Assembly (NCBI RefSeq): GCF_000807255.1
Contig: NZ_CP009268.1
Location: 2,510,384-2,574,383, forward strand
Direction: 5' to 3'
DNA length: 64,000 nt
DNA from: Clostridium pasteurianum DSM 525 = ATCC 6013
Lineage (GTDB): Bacteria; Bacillota; Clostridia; Clostridiales; Clostridiaceae
Shown: piece after piece, positions 7,494-15,440 of the stretch
Position numbering within the stretch: position 1 is the stretch's first letter
How the letters are laid out: each line of letters starts with the position of its first letter
Notes under the pieces: generated by a model
What the model was told of the DNA's origin: nothing
The model's database searches: none
What the model saw: only the letters and a program-made list of their open reading frames with translations
Made by a program: the position numbers and the translations under genes

Positions 7494-9833
7494 TTAAGAA
7501 TTTGTAATATTCTCTAAATTAGGTATAATAGAATTAAACCAATCTGTAATTCTGTTATATGCCTCTTGAGCTTCAGTTGATAATTCTTCAATTGTACTTT
7601 CTTGTATTAAATTAGGATCGTTACTAGTTAAATTTAGTTCATTCTTTATTAAATTATAGTCTGCAACACGGGATTGATTTTGTGATTGAATAGAATTAAA
7701 ATTATCTATTTTTGACTGTGGTTGCTGTGATTTAGGAACATCAAAAGTAAAACTTACTGTATTTTCTTCATTCCATATTACTGGACCAGTTGGATTAGAT
7801 GGACTATTTATATCTATATTAGATTCAATATATCCCAAATCATTTAATCCTTTCAAAAATGCCTTTCTCATTACTAAATTTTCTAATGTAATAGTTACAT
7901 CCATTGTCAAATCATTACTTGGATTAGCAGTAAATTCACCCCATTTAAAACCTGTTAGCCACCAGTGATTTTCTGGTCCCCTTCTAAATATCTCTACACC
8001 ATCTTTTTTTAATACAAATGACATATTTAAAAGGTCATGTCTTGCACAATCAAAAAATTTACCTAATACAGCATCTCTCGGGTCAGTTATTCCTGAGTCT
8101 CTATTATAAATACCTATTTCTGCTCCTGTTTCAAGACAATACTGACCTTTCCATAATTCAATTAACCAATCTTTAGTGTCATACGTAAAATAAATTGGCT
8201 CACAATCAATTATTGTACTCATTAATGTTGTAGCAGCACTATCATCATAAAATTTACAATACCCAAAATTTTCTTGAAGTGGATCTATCTTAGAATATAT
8301 AATATCTTGATTCGGATCATATAAAAATCCAGCAAATGATACTACTTTAGCAAAGGTGCTGTTTGGTACCCATTTGCCACCATTAATTGGAACACTTACA
8401 CCAGTATCTTTACCAGAGCAAATATTATTATCAATTTCTATATATCCATATCCACTTCCACATGAAATAGTAGATATTTGATCAAATGCCCAGTCATGTG
8501 GTAATGGATATCCTAAGTTTCCACTAAATCCTGAAGACATATCGCATACAAAGCTACTGCATGAATATCCTGCTCCTGCAACTCTGCTGCATACATTTCT
8601 AGGAGCATATATACCTATTTTATAACTTGAATTTAATTCAGTAAATCTGTTGTTGATTGCCTGAAAATATAGAAGGATATTATTTGTTACGTCTTCATCC
8701 AAAGCATCAAAATCTACTGCAAAATATATTATGGTATTGTCAGGAAAACCCAAAGTAGTAGCTGCCACCATTGCAGAGTTTCCATCTACCATTCCCTGTA
8801 AAGAAGTAAAATAACTTAACTGATATCCTCCAACTTCAAATATAGGAACAACTTTAAGATTATTCTGAGATATAACTGATATCTCCTCAAATGTCATTGC
8901 ATATCTTCCAGTAAGATATCTTCCAACAATATTATATCCATTAGCTTTAAGCGTTGCTGCTTTTTCATCTGTTATAGTAGTAGAACAGTCACATGCAGTT
9001 CCTTGTCTATTCGGATCACCATAACTAACTAAAAGGGAAGCCCATGTCTGTTTTCCTGCATATCCGTCAGCATATAATCCTGCAAATACCTGAAAACTTG
9101 TTACCGCATTCTTAACTCCATTACCATATAGTCCATCAAAACCATTTGGATTATAACCATTGCAATATAAAGCATATTGGAGTAATAATATGAATTTTGT
9201 ATTAGCATATTGACCAGGAATTGTTGGACATAAATTTTGTGTAGTGGGTCCCCAAATACCATCTGTAGCAATTCCTTCTTCATGCTGCAAAGCTTTTATT
9301 AAGGCTACATTAGTTGATTTTGAATATATACCATCACAAGGTATTAGTCCAAATACATTATTGTAATCCCTATTAAGATGCTGCTGTATAATTCTTATAT
9401 TAGAATCTCCACTAGATAATAATACAAAAGCATCAGTATTCAATAGTGCTTTAAATATCATAGGCGTTGTTATTCCATCTTGAGTTGTTAAACCAGCATC
9501 TGCCTGAAATTTTTTTACAGCAGTTATAACACCATTACCATATCCTCCATCAAGTCCATTTGGGTTATAGCCCTTACAATATAGAGCACCTTGTAGAATA
9601 TAAACCTGATTTTGAGCAGTACTTCCACTAGATAAAGTTGGACATACAGCTTGTGTAGCTGGACCAAAAACTCCATCTGCTGGTGAAATATTTAATTCAA
9701 TTTGAAGAGCTGTTATTAATGCTGCTACTGTTCCTCCGCCTGTTACTCCATCTTCAGGTATTGTCGTATAATTTTCATTATTACCATAAGTAGTGTTCAA
9801 CCACTGCTGAACTTGTGAAACCATTAAATCCAT
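7494..9833 (-). CDS. Four PG-binding modules + DUF1906 + DUF4474-like multidomain protein
   Basis: 779 residues with no signal peptide. Four peptidoglycan-binding type 1 modules occupy about 4-62, 75-130, 137-200 and 212-268 (recurring DGVFGPATQ, GNGVITAVKKFQ, DGIWGPTTQ, GNGVKNAVTSFQ). Residues 278-480 match the DUF1906 TIM-barrel glycosidase-like domain (NIVGRYLTGR, IFEVGGY, YFAVDFDA, IGIYAPR). Residues 498-700 carry GYCKFYDD, DCEPIYF and IELWKGQYCLETGAEIGIY, which I recognise as DUF4474-like. A helical tail ends the protein. I infer a cell-wall-active effector or bacteriocin-like protein released without Sec. It is last in the sigma/holin/lysozyme run, 93 bases after the lysozyme, with its own candidate sigma-dependent promoter. 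SD is GAGGT. Confidence 0.8.
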   Translation of the reverse strand: MDLMVSQVQQWLNTTYGNNENYTTIPEDGVTGGGTVAALITALQIELNISPADGVFGPATQAVCPTLSSGSTAQNQVYILQGALYCKGYNPNGLDGGYGNGVITAVKKFQADAGLTTQDGITTPMIFKALLNTDAFVLLSSGDSNIRIIQQHLNRDYNNVFGLIPCDGIYSKSTNVALIKALQHEEGIATDGIWGPTTQNLCPTIPGQYANTKFILLLQYALYCNGYNPNGFDGLYGNGVKNAVTSFQVFAGLYADGYAGKQTWASLLVSYGDPNRQGTACDCSTTITDEKAATLKANGYNIVGRYLTGRYAMTFEEISVISQNNLKVVPIFEVGGYQLSYFTSLQGMVDGNSAMVAATTLGFPDNTIIYFAVDFDALDEDVTNNILLYFQAINNRFTELNSSYKIGIYAPRNVCSRVAGAGYSCSSFVCDMSSGFSGNLGYPLPHDWAFDQISTISCGSGYGYIEIDNNICSGKDTGVSVPINGGKWVPNSTFAKVVSFAGFLYDPNQDIIYSKIDPLQENFGYCKFYDDSAATTLMSTIIDCEPIYFTYDTKDWLIELWKGQYCLETGAEIGIYNRDSGITDPRDAVLGKFFDCARHDLLNMSFVLKKDGVEIFRRGPENHWWLTGFKWGEFTANPSNDLTMDVTITLENLVMRKAFLKGLNDLGYIESNIDINSPSNPTGPVIWNEENTVSFTFDVPKSQQPQSKIDNFNSIQSQNQSRVADYNLIKNELNLTSNDPNLIQESTIEELSTEAQEAYNRITDWFNSIIPNLENITNS

Positions 9834-9875
9834 TTTTACAACCTCATTTCTTAAATTATTTTGTATTCATATATA

Positions 9876-9903
9876 AAAAAGACTTTAAGAAATGATTTGT
9901 AAC
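9876..9903 (-). promoter_or_regulatory. Candidate promoter for the cassette sigma factor (779-residue gene)
   Basis: On the minus strand GTTACA (9903-9898) and CTTTTT (9881-9876) are 16 bases apart, about 40 bases before the start codon. This resembles promoters of the TcdR/UviA/BotR sigma group (TTTACA-like -35, T-rich -10) and recurs with 17-base spacing before the sigma gene itself. Assignment is inference from the repeated pattern. Confidence 0.5.
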
Positions 9904-9926
9904 CCTGTATTAGAATTAATTTATAA

Positions 9927-10877
9927 TTATGGCTGCTTTAATATTTCTTTTAATGTTTTAATTCCAACTTTACCATCTACAATTAATCCTTTTAATCTTT
10001 GAAATTCCCTTATAATATTATCCATAACCTTTCCAAAAAAATGATCTGGTTTCTGATTAAATTGTATTTCAATCCAATCTGTATAGGCATCATTATGGTA
10101 ACCTGTTACTTGTGCTATAGGGAGTTTTCTTGAAGCCTGTTCCGTTAATTCTCCAAAGATGCCATCTACAATCAAGCTGTTACCTGAATCATCCTTTAAC
10201 CCTAATCCATTTATAAGTTCCTGTAGACTCTTAACCTTATGAAAATTATATTCATTGACAAATCCATCTATTGATTGAATATTGCAATTATTTAAAGTTA
10301 AATTACTTCCCGCATTTCTTAATAAAATAGATTCACTAAATTCATCTAAATCTACTTCTCCATTTATTCCGCATACACTTCCACTATCACTATATTGAAA
10401 ACCTATGTAAGGTACATTAATATTAGGAGATTTTACTCCATATTCAGCTATCCATAATTGAAAGCTATTGTTAATACTCTTAAGATATTCTTTCAAAAAA
10501 CTTGTATACGTATATACAACTATATCTTTTCCATTGCTTTTTAAATAATTAGCAAATTGTGTTACATTATTTAAAATTTTATCAGAAGTTTGTCCCAGCA
10601 CAACTTCTACATCTATAGCATATCTGCAATCAACCTCTAATCCATTTGTTACATTAATAAAATGTTTAGCTTCTTCTACAGGATTATTATTTCTTAAAAA
10701 ATGATAAAAACCCACTTTAAGATCCACTGATTTTGCGTCATTATAAAAATTTTTAAAAGTATCATCCGTATAAGTTAAACCTTCTGTAGCTTTAATATAT
10801 ACTATTTCTATCCCATCATTTTTTACTTTATTAAAATCAATATTTCCTTGACCCGAATATATATCTATTCCTTTCAT
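9927..10877 (-). CDS. GH25 lysozyme (endolysin-like) with C-terminal PG-binding modules
   Basis: 316 residues. Residues 1-190 are a glycoside hydrolase family 25 barrel: KGIDIYSGQG at the N-terminus, VYIKATEG, GFYHF, the acidic AIDVEV motif expected to hold catalytic residues, and ending IGFQYSDSG...VDLDEF. Residues about 205-316 look like one or two peptidoglycan-binding modules (LQELINGLG, VDGIFGELT, IREFQRLKGLIVDGKVG). It should cut the MurNAc-GlcNAc bond. There is no signal peptide, as in phage endolysins that leave through a holin, and two holin-like genes lie directly upstream (24 bases). SD is AAAGGAG. Confidence 0.88.
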   Translation of the reverse strand: MKGIDIYSGQGNIDFNKVKNDGIEIVYIKATEGLTYTDDTFKNFYNDAKSVDLKVGFYHFLRNNNPVEEAKHFINVTNGLEVDCRYAIDVEVVLGQTSDKILNNVTQFANYLKSNGKDIVVYTYTSFLKEYLKSINNSFQLWIAEYGVKSPNINVPYIGFQYSDSGSVCGINGEVDLDEFSESILLRNAGSNLTLNNCNIQSIDGFVNEYNFHKVKSLQELINGLGLKDDSGNSLIVDGIFGELTEQASRKLPIAQVTGYHNDAYTDWIEIQFNQKPDHFFGKVMDNIIREFQRLKGLIVDGKVGIKTLKEILKQP

Positions 10878-10901
10878 AAGGTTATACTCCTTTCTGTATA
10901 C

Positions 10902-11273
10902 TTAATCATTTATTTCATTCTTGATACTGTTTATTTGACCTGCTACAGCTTGTCTTAAAAAATCTATTTCCTGCTGTGTTAGATAAGGACATTTCTTTTT
11001 TATTTCATAATTAAACATTTTAATTTTACTATTAAGAGCATTTGTGACTATTTCATTAACTCTAAAATGCTCTTCTACTATGTTCCATATATCTAAAGCT
11101 AATTTTTTATCCTGATTATATTTATTTATACTAATTTCATTAATAACTGAATCTCTTTTCAACTTAATAAAATTAACAGTATAAGCGCCTAAAGTAGTAA
11201 TGATTATTCCTAATATAGAAATAACAGTACTCATAACCACTGGTAATATTTCATTAATTCTATCTTTTAACAT
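10902..11273 (-). CDS. Phage LL-H-type holin-like protein
   Basis: 123 residues: one N-terminal transmembrane helix (about 9-33, VVMSTVISILGIIITTLGAY) and a long charged helical tail ending in a conserved-looking CPYLTQQEIDFLRQAVAGQI. This arrangement matches the LL-H holin family as I know it, and the position between a BhlA-like gene and an endolysin fits. It probably helps the lysozyme or partner proteins cross the membrane. The family call rests on architecture and the tail motif. 13-base gap to the upstream gene, 24 to the downstream one. Confidence 0.65.
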   Translation of the reverse strand: MLKDRINEILPVVMSTVISILGIIITTLGAYTVNFIKLKRDSVINEISINKYNQDKKLALDIWNIVEEHFRVNEIVTNALNSKIKMFNYEIKKKCPYLTQQEIDFLRQAVAGQINSIKNEIND

Positions 11274-11286
11274 AATCTCACTTTCC

Positions 11287-11517
11287 TTAACTTTTATTAT
11301 CTATATATTCCCTAATTTCATTGATATCCTTTTGTATATGTCCTATTACCTCAAATTCTTTTGTTAACTTTAATATTATTTTTTGATAATTTTTTTCTCT
11401 GTCTTGTTGTTTTAGGTCCCTTTTTTCCTGAGCCTTTAAAATATAAAATATTAATACTATAGCTAGTAAAGCCCATATACCTTGAGATGCTGCTAATTTT
11501 AGTACATCATTCTCCAT
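11287..11517 (-). CDS. BhlA/UviB family holin-like peptide
   Basis: 76 residues: an N-terminal transmembrane helix (about 10-28, GIWALLAIVLIFYILKAQE) followed by an abrupt, highly charged region (KRDLKQQDREKNYQ) and an amphipathic helix. This is the BhlA/UviB layout. In C. perfringens plasmid pIP404, uviB lies beside the sigma gene uviA in the bacteriocin region, the same pairing as here: 18 bases separate it from the sigma factor gene. Likely role is membrane permeabilisation for release of cassette products. The ribosome binding site (GTGGTGAG) is weak. Confidence 0.78.
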   Translation of the reverse strand: MENDVLKLAASQGIWALLAIVLIFYILKAQEKRDLKQQDREKNYQKIILKLTKEFEVIGHIQKDINEIREYIDNKS

Positions 11518-11535
11518 TTTTATTTGCTCACCACA

Positions 11536-12075
11536 CTATTCAGTAGCAATTTTCCTCAAATTATTTAACGCTCTATTTTTAGCTCTATTTACAGATTGTC
11601 TAGAAATATTTAATTCTTTAGCCAAATCAGCTTCTGAAATGTTATATATATAAATTTTTTTTATAATATATTTATGATAGGATGATAGCTTGTCTACTAA
11701 ATTGTTTATAAATATACTAGTATCTATTAAATTCCAATCTTGAATTGCTTCATAATTTGATATAATATTTAAATCCAATTCGGTTTCCTTTTTTATTATA
11801 TTTTCATTTCTTTTAGATAGTTGAATATACTTATGCTTAATAGAATTATTAATATATCCAACTATATACTTGTCCTCATTAAATTTTGAATTTTTATATA
11901 TAGGAATACAATTAATAATTTCTATTAAAGCTATTACTAAATCACTATCTGACCCATCGTAATTTAATTTATTACTATATTTTTTTAGTAATGGCTTAAA
12001 TTTTCTAATAATAAATAACATACATTCTTCATTATTATTTTTGGCTTTTCCTACCAAACATCTTAATTTATCCAA
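11536..12075 (-). CDS. UviA/TcdR-like alternative sigma factor
   Basis: 179 residues from the TTG at 12075, preferred because AGGGGGA lies about seven bases upstream. The C-terminus is a sigma region 4 helix-turn-helix (YNISEADLAKELNISRQSVNRAKNR). The N-terminal part resembles the region 2 of small clostridial sigma factors of the TcdR/BotR/TetR/UviA group, which activate toxin or bacteriocin genes and their own gene. It heads a tightly spaced run holin-holin-lysozyme-effector. A GTTACA-N17-CTTTTT sequence upstream suggests self-activation. It could instead be a phage late-gene regulator, but no phage structural genes are present. Confidence 0.78.
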   Translation of the reverse strand: MDKLRCLVGKAKNNNEECMLFIIRKFKPLLKKYSNKLNYDGSDSDLVIALIEIINCIPIYKNSKFNEDKYIVGYINNSIKHKYIQLSKRNENIIKKETELDLNIISNYEAIQDWNLIDTSIFINNLVDKLSSYHKYIIKKIYIYNISEADLAKELNISRQSVNRAKNRALNNLRKIATE

Positions 12076-12080
12076 GATAC

Positions 12081-12119
12081 ATCCCCCTTTTTTTCCTATC
12101 AACTTATAAAAAGGGGGAT
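12081..12119 (-). promoter_or_regulatory. Inverted repeat over -10 element and Shine-Dalgarno of sigma gene
   Basis: ATCCCCCTTTTTTT (12081-12094) is the inverse complement of AAAAAGGGGGAT (12108-12119). On the minus strand one arm overlaps the CTTTTT -10 candidate and the other contains the GGGGGA ribosome binding site. A transcript starting upstream of 12119 could fold and hide the binding site; one starting from the candidate promoter would lack the 5' arm. The pairing is plain; the regulatory role is inference. Confidence 0.5.
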
Positions 12120-12136
12120 TTTACGATATATGTAAC
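12108..12136 (-). promoter_or_regulatory. Candidate autoregulated promoter of the sigma gene
   Basis: GTTACA (12136-12131) and CTTTTT (12113-12108) on the minus strand, 17 bases apart, about 33 bases before the TTG start. Same hexamers as the site before the 779-residue gene. Confidence 0.5.
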
Positions 12137-12260
12137 CTGTATTTACAAAAATGTAATAATTTATATTTAATTTTTATATAAAAATAAATGTGTAGTTATA
12201 TTAAAAATATAAAGCAAACTTATAAAAAAGATAAATTATTAATATTTTAAACAAAAAAAT

Positions 12261-12293
12261 AAGAGTAAAGTACTTTTATTTTACTTTACTCTT
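12261..12293 (-). terminator. Terminator of the subtilase operon
   Basis: AAGAGTAAAGTA (12261-12272) pairs with TACTTTACTCTT (12282-12293). On the minus strand a run ATTTTTTTG follows. It separates the subtilase pair from the sigma cassette, so the cassette needs its own promoter. Confidence 0.75.
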
Positions 12294-12311
12294 ACTCATT
12301 TCTTATTAATT

Positions 12312-12809
12312 TTATCTTTTGAAGATACCATTAATCAATTTTTTTCGTTGTTCTTCATATCTTTCTTCAATTTCTTTATCAAACTTATCTATATTTTTTA
12401 TAGAAAGATATTCTCTAATGTTATCTCCTGTAAAAAAAATCTCTGAATTTCGCTTTTCATACTTTATATTTTTAGATTTTATCTCTTCTAATATAAATTC
12501 TCTTGAAAATCCAGTTATTTCTTTAACATCATCTACAAAATATATATCATTATCCAATTTAAATTTTGCTTTTACTATTGCCCTACCAATTTCTGTCTGT
12601 AAAAATTCCCAAAAATTTAATACATTTAAATCAACATTATTATTTAAACTTCTTATTATTTTATCTGCTAAATAACTAATATTCACATCCATTTTAACTC
12701 CAGATACTGATAAATAAAGTAATTCAAAATCTTCCTTTATCAGATCTTCATTTTTCTTAATTAATTCATCTACTTCCTTAAAATATTTATTTCTATTCAT
12801 TTTAATCAT
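12312..12809 (-). CDS. Hypothetical protein, possible MerR/excisionase-like fold
   Basis: 165 residues, charged and mostly helical, no membrane segment or signal peptide. Residues about 85-135 (VDDVKEITGFSREFILEEI then EIFFTGDNIREYL) have the spacing of a small helix-turn-helix plus wing as in excisionase/MerR proteins, but I do not recognise a named family. It begins 13 bases after the subtilase stop, so both are probably one transcript ended by the hairpin at 12261. A regulator or cytoplasmic partner of the protease is possible. A longer reading by three codons is not distinguishable; ATG with weak upstream AAGATGATT. Confidence 0.6.
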   Translation of the reverse strand: MIKMNRNKYFKEVDELIKKNEDLIKEDFELLYLSVSGVKMDVNISYLADKIIRSLNNNVDLNVLNFWEFLQTEIGRAIVKAKFKLDNDIYFVDDVKEITGFSREFILEEIKSKNIKYEKRNSEIFFTGDNIREYLSIKNIDKFDKEIEERYEEQRKKLINGIFKR

Positions 12810-12822
12810 CTTCTCGTATATA

Positions 12823-14226
12823 CTAATAATTAGTTAATGCATTATATGCATTAACTAAACCATGTCCAAAATATTTATTAGAATCTTTTATATTTAATGA
12901 CTCAGCAGATTTATAAATTTTTTTAGTTACTACTTCAGGTCTAACATTACCATATTCACTTATAATAAGAGCAGCAGTAGCAGATATTTTAGGTGCAGCC
13001 ATTGAGGTCCCAGCCATATACATATATGAATTATTAAGATATGTACTAAGACACATAGATGAAAAATCTATTGAATCATTCACGAAATTCATATCACCAC
13101 CAGGTGCAGCTATATCTACAACACCTAATCCATAATTAGAATAGGATGCAAGAGTGTTGTTTTCATCTGTAGCAGAAACATTTATTACACCTTTAATATC
13201 TCCTGGTACTTCGATACCTACACCAACATATTTAAATCCTTGGCTGCCATATTCTTCGTTAAGATAATCTGTTATATTTTTGCCATTAGAACAGTCTAAA
13301 GAATCATTTCCTGCTGAAGCTACCACTGTAACCCCATTATTTACAGCATATTTAATAGCCTTTTTATATAATGAATAATCCTTCATATCATTTCCAAGAT
13401 CATAAACTGTATCTGTAGATGGGTCTGTCCAAAAACATTTTCCTTTGAAATTATATCCTTCAATACTTAAATTAATAACTTTTACTTTATCCTTTGTTGC
13501 TTGAATTATTGCCGAAGCAATTATTGATGCACTAGTATCTCCTAATGCATTAAAAACTCTATATGATTTAAAACCGATATTAGGTGCTACTCCAATAATT
13601 CTACCGTTACCTGCAATTGTACCTGCAACATGGGTACCATGTCCATTTCTATCTTCTATATCATTAGGATCAGCAGTTTCAGTTGGATCATTCTCAAAAT
13701 TTTTAGGAATAAAATTCTTACCTCCTAAAAAATTCGACTTTAAATCTGGATGATTTTCATCAACACCAGTATCAATAATCCCTACAACTACATTATGATT
13801 TCCACTTTGCAAATTAAAGCTTTTACCGTTATTTGTTACTTTTTTAATATCCCATTGATATTTGTTGAATAAATCAGCATTATTTGTACTAACTTTATTT
13901 ACTTCAGTAAATGGTACTATTTTTGTTTTCTGTAATTTGATTATAAGATCTGGTGATATTGATTCTACATTTGAATAATTCTTAAGTTTAGGTATCAGGT
14001 TAGGATTACATCTTACTTCTATAGCTCCTAATTCAGGCATCTCAGAAATAACTTGTCCACTAGAATTACTTATAAAACTTTCGATATTTTTGTCAATGCC
14101 ATTATTTTTATAAGTAATGATTAAGTTAATACTACTATTAGGGACTTCTTGTCCATAAGCATTAATATTTAATACCGATATAGCAAAAAATAATAAAATA
14201 AAAATAAACCTTTTAATTCTTTTCAA
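12823..14226 (-). CDS. Secreted subtilisin-like serine protease (S8) with propeptide
   Basis: 467 residues. A signal peptide (about 1-25, hydrophobic core FIFILLFFAISVL) is followed by an inhibitor-I9-like propeptide (about 32-100). The subtilase domain (about 135-465) carries Asp152 in GIIDTGVD, His196 in NGHGTHVAG, Asn307 in VVASAGND and Ser408 in GTSMAAP, so the triad is complete. It should be exported and self-processed. It is divergent from the neighbouring peptidoglycan-binding gene across a 143-base spacer containing an inverted repeat, which suggests joint control. A role in maturing cassette proteins is conceivable but unproven. SD GGAGAG. Confidence 0.93.
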   Translation of the reverse strand: MKRIKRFIFILLFFAISVLNINAYGQEVPNSSINLIITYKNNGIDKNIESFISNSSGQVISEMPELGAIEVRCNPNLIPKLKNYSNVESISPDLIIKLQKTKIVPFTEVNKVSTNNADLFNKYQWDIKKVTNNGKSFNLQSGNHNVVVGIIDTGVDENHPDLKSNFLGGKNFIPKNFENDPTETADPNDIEDRNGHGTHVAGTIAGNGRIIGVAPNIGFKSYRVFNALGDTSASIIASAIIQATKDKVKVINLSIEGYNFKGKCFWTDPSTDTVYDLGNDMKDYSLYKKAIKYAVNNGVTVVASAGNDSLDCSNGKNITDYLNEEYGSQGFKYVGVGIEVPGDIKGVINVSATDENNTLASYSNYGLGVVDIAAPGGDMNFVNDSIDFSSMCLSTYLNNSYMYMAGTSMAAPKISATAALIISEYGNVRPEVVTKKIYKSAESLNIKDSNKYFGHGLVNAYNALTNY

Positions 14227-14281
14227 TATAATCTCTCCTTTAAAATGTAATATAATATAATAATATCATATAATTAATATT

Positions 14282-14311
14282 TTTTGTTGTATACGACTAT
14301 ATTCAACAAAA
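14282..14311. promoter_or_regulatory. Inverted repeat between divergent subtilase and PG-binding genes
   Basis: TTTTGTTG (14282-14289) and CAACAAAA (14304-14311) are perfect inverse complements, 14 bases apart, centred between two divergent starts. Candidate operator. Confidence 0.4.
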
Positions 14312-14369
14312 TTTTCTAATTATATAGTATATACTAATTATAATATAACTTTTAAGGAGGAATTTAACA

Positions 14370-14837
14370 ATGAAAAGCAAAAAAATTAAAGTATTAACTT
14401 TAGGACTTTTGACTACCTTAATAATATCATCAACACCAGTTTTTGCCACTACTAGTACAAGCACTAATTCTCATAAGGCTTCAACTATAAATAACAAACC
14501 ACTTACTACAAGTACTACCAATAAGGATACTAATAAATCTACACCTACTATACCTGGAACTGTAAAAATAGCAACAGCATGGGGTGAAGTTGGATTTTGG
14601 TATGTTTGGGAAACAAAAGGATATGTTAGTTATGGAGATACTGGATTTCCTGTTAGATGTATACAAGAAGGTTTAAATAACCTTGGTTATAATTGTGGAT
14701 ATGTTGATGGAGTATTTGGATCTAATACCTTAACACAAGTAAAAAGATTTCAACATGATAATGGATTAGTTGCTGATGGATTAGTTGGTCCTAATACATA
14801 TGATGTTTTAAGAGATAAAAATGGTTGGTATAATTAA
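14370..14837 (+). CDS. Secreted peptidoglycan-binding protein
   Basis: 155 residues: signal peptide (about 1-26, ending PVFA), a Thr/Ser-rich linker to about 70, then one peptidoglycan-binding type 1 module (about 85-150: GDTGFPVRCIQEGLNNLG, VDGVFGSNTLTQVKRFQ, ADGLVGPNTYDVL). No catalytic domain is present, so it is probably a wall-bound accessory protein. It has AAGGAGG before the ATG and two strong terminators after it. It shares the PG-binding theme with the 779-residue protein and the lysozyme. Confidence 0.88.
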   Translation: MKSKKIKVLTLGLLTTLIISSTPVFATTSTSTNSHKASTINNKPLTTSTTNKDTNKSTPTIPGTVKIATAWGEVGFWYVWETKGYVSYGDTGFPVRCIQEGLNNLGYNCGYVDGVFGSNTLTQVKRFQHDNGLVADGLVGPNTYDVLRDKNGWYN

Positions 14838-14874
14838 ATATAAACCAACTATATCAAATTAGAAATTAATTTTT

Positions 14875-14897
14875 AAGGTGCTACAGCACCTTTTTGT
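14875..14897 (+). terminator. Terminator of PG-binding gene
   Basis: AAGGTGCT (14875-14882) and AGCACCTT (14885-14892) form a tight stem followed by TTTGTTTTTGG. Confidence 0.75.
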
Positions 14898-14913
14898 TTT
14901 TGGAATCAAAAGG

Positions 14914-14960
14914 AAGCACTACAAACAATATATCATAATTTGTAGTGCTTTATTCTTTTT
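14914..14960 (+). terminator. Second hairpin terminator
   Basis: AAGCACTACAAA (14914-14925) pairs perfectly with TTTGTAGTGCTT (14939-14950), followed by TATTCTTTTT. The remaining bases to 15168 hold nothing I can identify. Confidence 0.65.
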
Positions 14961-15168
14961 GCACAAAAATTCAACTCTAAAGATAATATCTTAAAAATCA
15001 AAATAATTAAATTCTAAAATTAAAAGCATAATAAAATATTACTATATATTAATATTTTGTTATATATAAGTTGTAATAATAAAAATTCACATATAAAAAA
15101 TACCATTAATATAAGGACCTATAAAAATCCAAAATAAATAAAAAAGATATTATAGAGGGGATTTTTAT

Positions 15169-15440
15169 ATGAAAACTTTAGTTATAAAAAAATGATATCC
15201 AATGTGAAGAAAGAGTTAGTGAACTTAAAAAGGCTCTAAAAACAATAAAAAATATAGAGATGTGTAAAAGATATTCAGTATTATTAAGACATTATGAAGG
15301 ATTTACTAATAAAAGAATAGCTAAGATGGAAGGTTTAGAGATTCATGCCGTAGGCAGATATATAAAAAATTATAAATCAAAAGGTTTAGTTGGTTTAGAA
15401 ATGGAACATAGTACTGGAACTAAAAGAAAATTAACTCAAC
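15169..15440 (+). pseudogene. IS630-type transposase remnant (N-terminal)
   Basis: Starting at ATG 15169, the frame stops after eight codons (MKTLVIKK) but continues one frame over as NDIQCEERVSELKKALKTI and on through MCKRYSVLLRHYEGFTNKR and GLEIHAVGRYIKNYKSKGL. This is the helix-turn-helix start typical of IS630-family transposases. The coding similarity ends near 15440, where hairpin-rich DNA begins. The catalytic DDE domain is absent, so the element is dead: one single-base frameshift plus truncation. Confidence 0.6.

Noticed and set aside
7494-14837. Complete prophage
   Set aside because: Lysis genes are present but there are no capsid, portal, terminase, tail or integrase genes.
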